A stretch of 63,326 nucleotides of DNA from a virus, in the IMG/VR virus record IMGVR_UViG_3300044731_000425, positions 1 to 63,326 of that record. One strand, 5' to 3'. Under the pieces are notes generated by a model, which did not search any database, had not been told where the DNA came from, and was given only the letters and a program-made list of their open reading frames with translations. Positions within the stretch are counted from its first letter, which is position 1. Every line of letters begins with the position of its first letter. Positions 58,250 to 63,326 of this stretch are shown here, in pieces. The translations under genes were made by a program, and so were the position numbers.

Positions 58250-59491
58250 TTAAGAATGGAATACAGGTAAGATACCTAATGATAATGCAGAAGCTGTTTT
58301 ACGTGTCCATGTACCACGTGCGTTAGCAATAGTACCAGTTGCAGTCAATGCTTTAGAAGTACCGCTTTCAACAACACCCATGTAATTTGCATCAGATGGG
58401 AATTCAGTTTTAGCACCATTCCAATCGTAACCAGCAGGAGATAATACATAACCCCAACGATTCCAAATAGAAGTTGTACCACCACCTTTGTATTTGTTAG
58501 CGTCACGGTAAACTTCAACTGAATCAGGAACCGTCAACTGTTCCATTGCAATCGCACCTGGCAATACAATGAATGAAGTTTTCTTATTAGCAGCAAAAGT
58601 AGTTGCAGCACCAACGCCAGCACCAGTACGTAACATTGTTAATTCAGCAGCAGAAAGCGACTGAGCAGCACGTGTAGTGATTAGACGGAATTTACCATTG
58701 AAGATTGTGTTAAAGTTAATGTTACCATCAACAATAGTTGTTTCATCAACAAAGTTAGCTGAACGGAATGAAGCCATAGTTTCAGGAGATACAATTAAGT
58801 ACGCCCATTCTGGTTCATAATCTTTAAATGCCATACCAAATGCATTTAAGAAACCTTCAGCACGTGAAGCACCTTGATATGCATAGTTAGTAACCGCACC
58901 AGGAGCCACACCATTAGCAGTAACGATTTTCTCAGAACCAAGATCTACGTAGAAACCATATTTCTTATCTGTAGGATCGTTAGAGAATGTTTGACCGCCA
59001 AGACCGGTTGAACCTGAACCTGTAGCAGCACCGTTTAATGCTTCAGCTACAGCAACACCTTTCAATACAGAAAGAATAGCATTGTGTTCGTCTTGAGCGC
59101 GGGTTTCACCGAAGTCACGACCAATTTTAGCTAAGCCGTCTTGTTGTGTAACAATTTGTTGCATGTTAACTTTTTCGGCACCGTGTGTACGCACAGTTTT
59201 AATATATGTGCTGTAGTCAGTGTCGTAATTGGTTTTGACGCCGTCTGCAGATTCAGTTAATGACGCAACGTTAATAGTTGGGTTTAACGGTTTCATCCAA
59301 CGCATTTGACCAATAAAGGTTTCTGTGCTAGTATCAATTTGTGGATTAGAAGAAGTAATACCTGTGCCAGATAATTTTCTTGCATTGGTATAAGCTTCAT
59401 CGCTGTAAGCACCAATTGCTTCTTGTAATACATAGTTATTTGTTAAGCCAGCCTGCATACCTGTAGGCAAGGTACTTGTTGTAACGCCCAT
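58250..59491 (-). CDS. Major capsid protein
   Basis: This 413-residue protein directly follows the scaffold gene. The N-terminus (about 80 residues) suits an N-arm, GAEKVNMQQIVTQQDGLAKIGRDFG a long spine helix, and the end WNRWGYVLSPAGYDWNG an HK97-fold P-loop/A-domain segment. Ala/Thr-rich insertions are present. No maturation protease gene is visible next to it in the window. Confidence 0.8.
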   Translation of the reverse strand: MGVTTSTLPTGMQAGLTNNYVLQEAIGAYSDEAYTNARKLSGTGITSSNPQIDTSTETFIGQMRWMKPLNPTINVASLTESADGVKTNYDTDYSTYIKTVRTHGAEKVNMQQIVTQQDGLAKIGRDFGETRAQDEHNAILSVLKGVAVAEALNGAATGSGSTGLGGQTFSNDPTDKKYGFYVDLGSEKIVTANGVAPGAVTNYAYQGASRAEGFLNAFGMAFKDYEPEWAYLIVSPETMASFRSANFVDETTIVDGNINFNTIFNGKFRLITTRAAQSLSAAELTMLRTGAGVGAATTFAANKKTSFIVLPGAIAMEQLTVPDSVEVYRDANKYKGGGTTSIWNRWGYVLSPAGYDWNGAKTEFPSDANYMGVVESGTSKALTATGTIANARGTWTRKTASALSLGILPVFHS

Positions 59492-59511
59492 TTTAATTTT
59501 CCTTAAAGTAT

Positions 59512-60150
59512 TTATTTCCTGCGAAGTGATCCTTCAGCAGCACGTTTAAGCACTTCATCTTGTGATAACTGGAATAAAGATTTATTCGAAGTATCTTGAG
59601 AAGTACTGCTAGAACTTGTCTGACCGGCCCCTGTCGAAACTTTTGGTTTGAATAAGAAAGAATTGTTATCGTCTTCAGAAAATTGTTTTATAAAGGTTCT
59701 TAGATCAGTTCCTGATTTATGCACCCATACTCCATTTTCATTTTGTACAAGTTGCGATGCCACATCCATATATGCCATATCCGCAGCTTTATCACTTCTA
59801 AACGTATATCCACTAAGAACAGATTTTACTTCTAAATCCCTAGCGAGTTCTATGTTACGTTTTGTTATCGTTTCCAATTTAGCATTGGCTTCCGCTAACT
59901 GAAGTTCATAAACTTCTTTATGTTTTCCTTCTTCTTGAAGTCTTTTTATTTCAGCTTCTTTCTCTTTTTGTTCATACTCAGCAGCTTTCTTTAACGCATT
60001 GTCTCTTTCGCTGTACGCTTTATCGAGTTTTTCTTTGATTGGTTTAAGAGCTTCTTGGATCTTCGTGTCCATATCATCCACAGGAGAATTGGTAGCAGTA
60101 GTATCCGGAGTAATATTATCAGTTTCTTTTTCTTCGACATTTTCGGTCAT
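59512..60150 (-). CDS. Capsid scaffolding protein
   Basis: This 212-residue protein starts at 60150 (AAAGGAAAC upstream); the longer frame to 60201 has no ribosome site. The middle is a long coiled coil (residues about 35-110). The end has DLRTFIKQFSEDDNNSFLFKP and a Ser-rich linker and basic C-terminus, typical of scaffolds. First gene after promoter-like copy 6. Confidence 0.8.
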   Translation of the reverse strand: MTENVEEKETDNITPDTTATNSPVDDMDTKIQEALKPIKEKLDKAYSERDNALKKAAEYEQKEKEAEIKRLQEEGKHKEVYELQLAEANAKLETITKRNIELARDLEVKSVLSGYTFRSDKAADMAYMDVASQLVQNENGVWVHKSGTDLRTFIKQFSEDDNNSFLFKPKVSTGAGQTSSSSTSQDTSNKSLFQLSQDEVLKRAAEGSLRRK

Positions 60151-60226
60151 TTTATGTTTCCTTTGAGTACAACTCAGTGTTATAAAGTGAATACAATTCA
60201 CCCTATAGGATATTTGTTTTTAGTAT

Positions 60227-60246
60227 TTAGGGTTAATTTAACGGGT
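60227..60246 (-). promoter_or_regulatory. Promoter-like repeat, copy 6
   Basis: AGGGTTAATTTAACGGGT lacks one G compared with the consensus. It is 77 bases upstream of the scaffold start and would drive capsid and tail genes. An inverted repeat (ATCCCTTA with TAAGGGAT, about 60250-60292) lies just behind it and could act as an attenuator. Confidence 0.65.
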
Positions 60247-60340
60247 TCTATAATCCCTTAAGATAATTATCTATTAGTATATTTCTAAGGGATAGATAAT
60301 AGACTGATTAACTAAAGGGATTAAATAAAGGGGGACCGCT

Positions 60341-60361
60341 TTAGGGTTAATTTAACGGGGT
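60341..60361 (-). promoter_or_regulatory. Promoter-like repeat, copy 7
   Basis: An exact copy of the 21-base element, 114 bases from copy 6, with a degenerate partner AGGGATTAAATAAAGGGG starting at 60316 (27 bases away). The pair of strong copies in front of the scaffold gene mirrors the pair at 1278 and 1433. Confidence 0.65.
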
Positions 60362-60384
60362 CTCTGTAAAGAACCTGTGCATTA

Positions 60385-60519
60385 TCATTTATGTTTAGCC
60401 CCGCATACCGTACATGTAAATCCTTTCTTCTGATCTGGATTCATCACTCTCATTCCATTACCATGAAGTTTATCCTGATTAGGATGTTGGCATGTACATC
60501 TTTTAATTTCTGCGTTCAT
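60385..60519 (-). CDS. Small zinc-ribbon protein
   Basis: This 44-residue ORF starts three bases after the polymerase-like gene stop. CTCQH (residues 8-12) and CTVCG (36-40) with His43 form a likely zinc ribbon; HPNQDKLHGNGMRVMNP lies between them. The same C-x-C-x-H...C-T-V-C-G plan is seen in small proteins of other phages, of unknown role. Confidence 0.7.
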   Translation of the reverse strand: MNAEIKRCTCQHPNQDKLHGNGMRVMNPDQKKGFTCTVCGAKHK

Positions 60520-60522
60520 ATT

Positions 60523-63326
60523 TTAGCCTATACCGTAAAATCCCCAATCATCCTCAAATTTAGTAGGATCAGGAATATCGCTTAATACATCTTTCTTTGT
60601 TAAGATGTCTGCTTCTGTTAATGTTTTACCACCGACAACTGATTTACCAGCAACTGGAATTAATCCTTTATCAATAGCTTCTTCTAAATATTGATCATAT
60701 AATTCTTTTGGAAAACCTCTAGCTAACATTTCATCTAAAGTAACCTTGACAGGGTTCTTATCTAGTACGTTAGCATATAGCTTTCTTATACCCTTCCGGG
60801 CCTCCAGCATATCGGCTGCATTGGCGAAAAACGCATCGTGAATGGTGCTTGTGGCAATCTTATTGTCTCGTCCCCATAAATGGAAATTCTTGACCAACGT
60901 AGCATCGTTTGAGTGATTCCCGTTAACGGCATATGCTGTTCGTGCTTTAGTCGCGTCTGCAATGTCATTTATCTTTCCTTCAGCATTTACTACTTGTTCC
61001 CACCAAGTGGCTTCTGTTTTCTGTTGCACTTGAACTAAATTATTAACCCAATTACCATCTTTATCTTTATAGACTAATCTTTCTTCAAATGACTGGGTAA
61101 AGTTTTGCTCAATAACTTTTCCATCAAAATTAACCCATGGGACATTAGTCCAAGACTTGGGCAGCTTATTAGCATAAAATATTTCAAAACCTTTAGAGAT
61201 ATTTAATTTTTCTATAGGCTCTACTTTAAATACTTTAAATCCAGTTCTACGATCTTTTGGGCCTTTTACACCATAAATAAGATCAGCCAAGGTTCCGTCA
61301 GGTTTCCAACCATCAAATCTCTTTAAAAACTTTTCAGACAAAGCTTCTCCAGGCCTTAATCCTAATATTTCACTAACTCTATCAGGTAATACATAACCCT
61401 TTTTACGGGTACCTAATATACTAGTAGCGCCTATAGATTTCCAATCTAATGCAGCTTGTGAAGGCTTAGCATTAGTTAAATAATCTTCAGCTAGCCTACC
61501 AAAGAATTTAGTAAAATCTTTAAGAATAGGAACCTGCTCACCTAAATGTTCAGACATTAATTTAGCAATAGCTTGGAAGTCTTTTGGAGTGACAACCATA
61601 TCATATGAACGTGTCATCTTTTCTACTAGGTCTTTAGTAGCTGGATCAAGGAAGTATAATTGTTCCATTATCTCATCACCAGGGTCTAGTCCTTTATTAA
61701 AGATGTCTTTTACATTTTCTCTTAATTGCTTAAGTTCTGCAGTTGTTTCAGGATCAAACTTTTCATATCTTGCTGCACGTGCCGATATTTCATTTAATAC
61801 TTTGTCTCTATCACTAGCTCTAACTACTAATGTAGGTGCAAATGTTTCAGGCTTTTTAGTTACATTAATCAATTCTTCTTGTAATGCTGAACTAAGATCT
61901 GCTATAGTCTTTTCTGTGTTTGCAGTAGCAGGTGTAAATCCTGCATCTTCTAAAGCCATTTCAGCAGCTTGTTTATTTGTCTTTAAATTATAAACACTCG
62001 CTTCATCTTTAATGATAGTGTCTTCACCAAACCTGTTTGACTTTAAAATACGTTTTTGAGCTTCTAATAATTTAAAGGCTCTTGAATCGGAAGGGACATT
62101 TAAAGATTTTAAATGCTCATCTAAAAATTCACCGAGTTCTTCAACAACTTGCATAGCAATATATTTCTTAGTATCGCCTTTTGAGCGCTGTTCAAATTTA
62201 GCTTTATTTTCAGCTATCTTTTCTTTAGAAAATTTTTCACCAGTCTTATGATCAAATGTTTTATATGTAGCACGCTCTTTTCTTTCATCTGTTAATTCAA
62301 TATCAGAAGTATGTAGCCATTTAAACGTATTTTTTAATTCTGCAGGAGACAACTGACCTTTCATAGCCTTTGAAATTAACTCACCTTGCGATTTAATAAT
62401 CTCATCTACTGTGCCTACATAATTAGGATCTGTTTTATTATCAACACCTAATACTCTTAACAATCCTGCAGAATCTTGACGCTCGGATAATAAACCTTCT
62501 GTTACTTTTGTTTCAACAGGTTTTGCAGGTTTCTTTTCCAATACTTTTGCAAGTTTACCTTCAACATTAAGAATTCCAGTTCTTTCTCCAGCACCATAAA
62601 ACGTAACCATATTTTGAGCTTTTGCAGCTTTACGTAAATCTTTCTCATTTAAACCTAATCTCTCATTTAAAACTTTAAACCGAGGATCATTAAAAGTTGC
62701 AGCAGCAATTTCATCATATAGCCTGCGTTTCTGATTTGTAGGTATGACATTAGATAACGAGGCTAACTGTTTGTTCTTCGTAGTTAACGCAATAATCTGA
62801 GCACCTGATGATGAAGCATCTTGTTCTAAAGCTAAAGCTGTTTTGTATGCATTCATAGAGCCGCCGGCTTTAAGATGATTATCTATCTTAGCAGCTTCCA
62901 TAGCAAATCTCATGAACTTACCAAGTTCCTCACCTTCAATTAATTGCACCATATCTGATTCCAGAATGGCACGTAAATCTGCAGGTCTGGCTCTTAGCAT
63001 TTTATTACCAAGGTCTACCATATCTGGCCACAATTTATCAGCAATCTTTTGGCGTCCAGTAAATGACAATGAATTATATCTACCTTCAAATACATCATTT
63101 AGACCCCCCATAAAGGCACCTATCTGATCTCTGAAGTTTCTATATCCATCTTCGCCAAGAACCTTTTCTACTTCAGTATTTAAGAAAGGTCTAAATGACT
63201 CTCCCGATTGCGGACTAATAAGGCCACGATCATAGATCCTAGCCCGATGATCGACAAAAGCATGATTACTGAAAGCGTAACCATTATTTCTAAGCCAATC
63301 CATAGATTTAAATCGCTCATATGCAT
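60523..63326 (-). CDS. Virion-type single-subunit RNA polymerase-like protein, C-terminal part
   Basis: The frame is open to the window edge, so the true start lies beyond 63326; residue numbers count from ATG 63303. Polymerase motifs appear in order: VDHRARIYDRG (Asp18, T7 DxxGR), EQDASSSGAQ (motif A, Asp162), RKAAKAQNMVTFYG (motif B, Arg224, Lys228, Tyr236), GNHSNDATLV (T7 HSxD, His797) and TIHDAFF (motif C, His822, Asp823). Between motifs B and C lie about 595 residues against about 180 in T7, a helical insert. Its place before scaffold and capsid suggests an N4-type polymerase packaged in the virion. Confidence 0.8.
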   Translation of the reverse strand, partial: AYERFKSMDWLRNNGYAFSNHAFVDHRARIYDRGLISPQSGESFRPFLNTEVEKVLGEDGYRNFRDQIGAFMGGLNDVFEGRYNSLSFTGRQKIADKLWPDMVDLGNKMLRARPADLRAILESDMVQLIEGEELGKFMRFAMEAAKIDNHLKAGGSMNAYKTALALEQDASSSGAQIIALTTKNKQLASLSNVIPTNQKRRLYDEIAAATFNDPRFKVLNERLGLNEKDLRKAAKAQNMVTFYGAGERTGILNVEGKLAKVLEKKPAKPVETKVTEGLLSERQDSAGLLRVLGVDNKTDPNYVGTVDEIIKSQGELISKAMKGQLSPAELKNTFKWLHTSDIELTDERKERATYKTFDHKTGEKFSKEKIAENKAKFEQRSKGDTKKYIAMQVVEELGEFLDEHLKSLNVPSDSRAFKLLEAQKRILKSNRFGEDTIIKDEASVYNLKTNKQAAEMALEDAGFTPATANTEKTIADLSSALQEELINVTKKPETFAPTLVVRASDRDKVLNEISARAARYEKFDPETTAELKQLRENVKDIFNKGLDPGDEIMEQLYFLDPATKDLVEKMTRSYDMVVTPKDFQAIAKLMSEHLGEQVPILKDFTKFFGRLAEDYLTNAKPSQAALDWKSIGATSILGTRKKGYVLPDRVSEILGLRPGEALSEKFLKRFDGWKPDGTLADLIYGVKGPKDRRTGFKVFKVEPIEKLNISKGFEIFYANKLPKSWTNVPWVNFDGKVIEQNFTQSFEERLVYKDKDGNWVNNLVQVQQKTEATWWEQVVNAEGKINDIADATKARTAYAVNGNHSNDATLVKNFHLWGRDNKIATSTIHDAFFANAADMLEARKGIRKLYANVLDKNPVKVTLDEMLARGFPKELYDQYLEEAIDKGLIPVAGKSVVGGKTLTEADILTKKDVLSDIPDPTKFEDDWGFYGIG

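Noticed and set aside
1-63326. tRNA genes, integrase or lysogeny module
   Set aside because: I saw no cloverleaf-like segment in the gaps, no recombinase and no repressor/antirepressor pair. The small HTH proteins alone do not indicate lysogeny.

Overview
The window is one strand-coherent piece of a tailed-phage genome with a low overall G+C content. Every gene I can support is read from the minus strand, so transcription runs from high to low coordinates. Genes are packed tightly with many ATGA and TAATG overlaps. The host cannot be told from the sequence. The structural genes (lambda-type G/GT tail chaperones, tape measure, major tail protein, tail tip, no sheath) indicate a siphovirus. The replication genes are T7-like (RNA polymerase, gp2.5-like SSB, gp5-like DNA polymerase, FEN exonuclease, gp4-like primase-helicase), with a T4-type ligase and a class I ribonucleotide reductase.

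Region by region, in transcription order. (1) 63326-60385: the C-terminal 926+ residues of a very large protein, cut by the window edge. It carries a complete set of single-subunit RNA polymerase motifs and is followed by a 44-residue zinc-ribbon protein. (2) 60361-60151: two copies of a repeated promoter-like element. (3) 60150-55119: scaffold, major capsid protein, head-tail connectors, tail terminator, major tail protein, tail chaperones with a lambda-type GGGAAAG frameshift, and a gp10-like protein. (4) 55057-37370: a 5895-residue tape measure gene of 17.7 kb. (5) 37368-28146: distal tail protein, hub protein, central fibre with an S74 chaperone domain, an FN3/PPC-type adhesin, a holin-like peptide and PhoH. 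(6) 28145-25545: a 412-base intergenic region with a GC-rich island and promoter-like repeats, then small genes, three membrane proteins and a very strong terminator. (7) 25494-20213: the T7-like RNA polymerase, then small genes including a SleB-type wall hydrolase and small membrane proteins. (8) 20205-9514: SSB, DUF3310 protein, DNA polymerase, MazG-like protein, exonuclease, GIY-YIG nuclease, primase-helicase, NrdB, NrdA and ligase. (9) 9506-1459: an accessory region of about 25 small genes, many of them paralogues. (10) 1453-1: two more promoter-like repeats, a possible small terminase, three small membrane proteins and the N-terminus of the large terminase. If the genome map is circular, the part outside the window should carry the rest of TerL, the portal and the N-terminus of the virion polymerase-like protein.

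The most notable point is that this siphovirus appears to encode two single-subunit RNA polymerases. One is an ordinary T7-like enzyme among the early and replication genes. The other is a highly divergent polymerase with an insert of about 400 residues, placed in the structural module, as expected for an N4-type virion-carried polymerase. Seven near-identical copies of an element with core AGGGTTAATTTAACGGGG sit in gene-free gaps in front of transcription units and are the best candidates for phage promoters. A second, rarer element occurs twice near 27.2 and 27.8 kb. The tape measure predicts a tail of roughly 0.9 micrometre.
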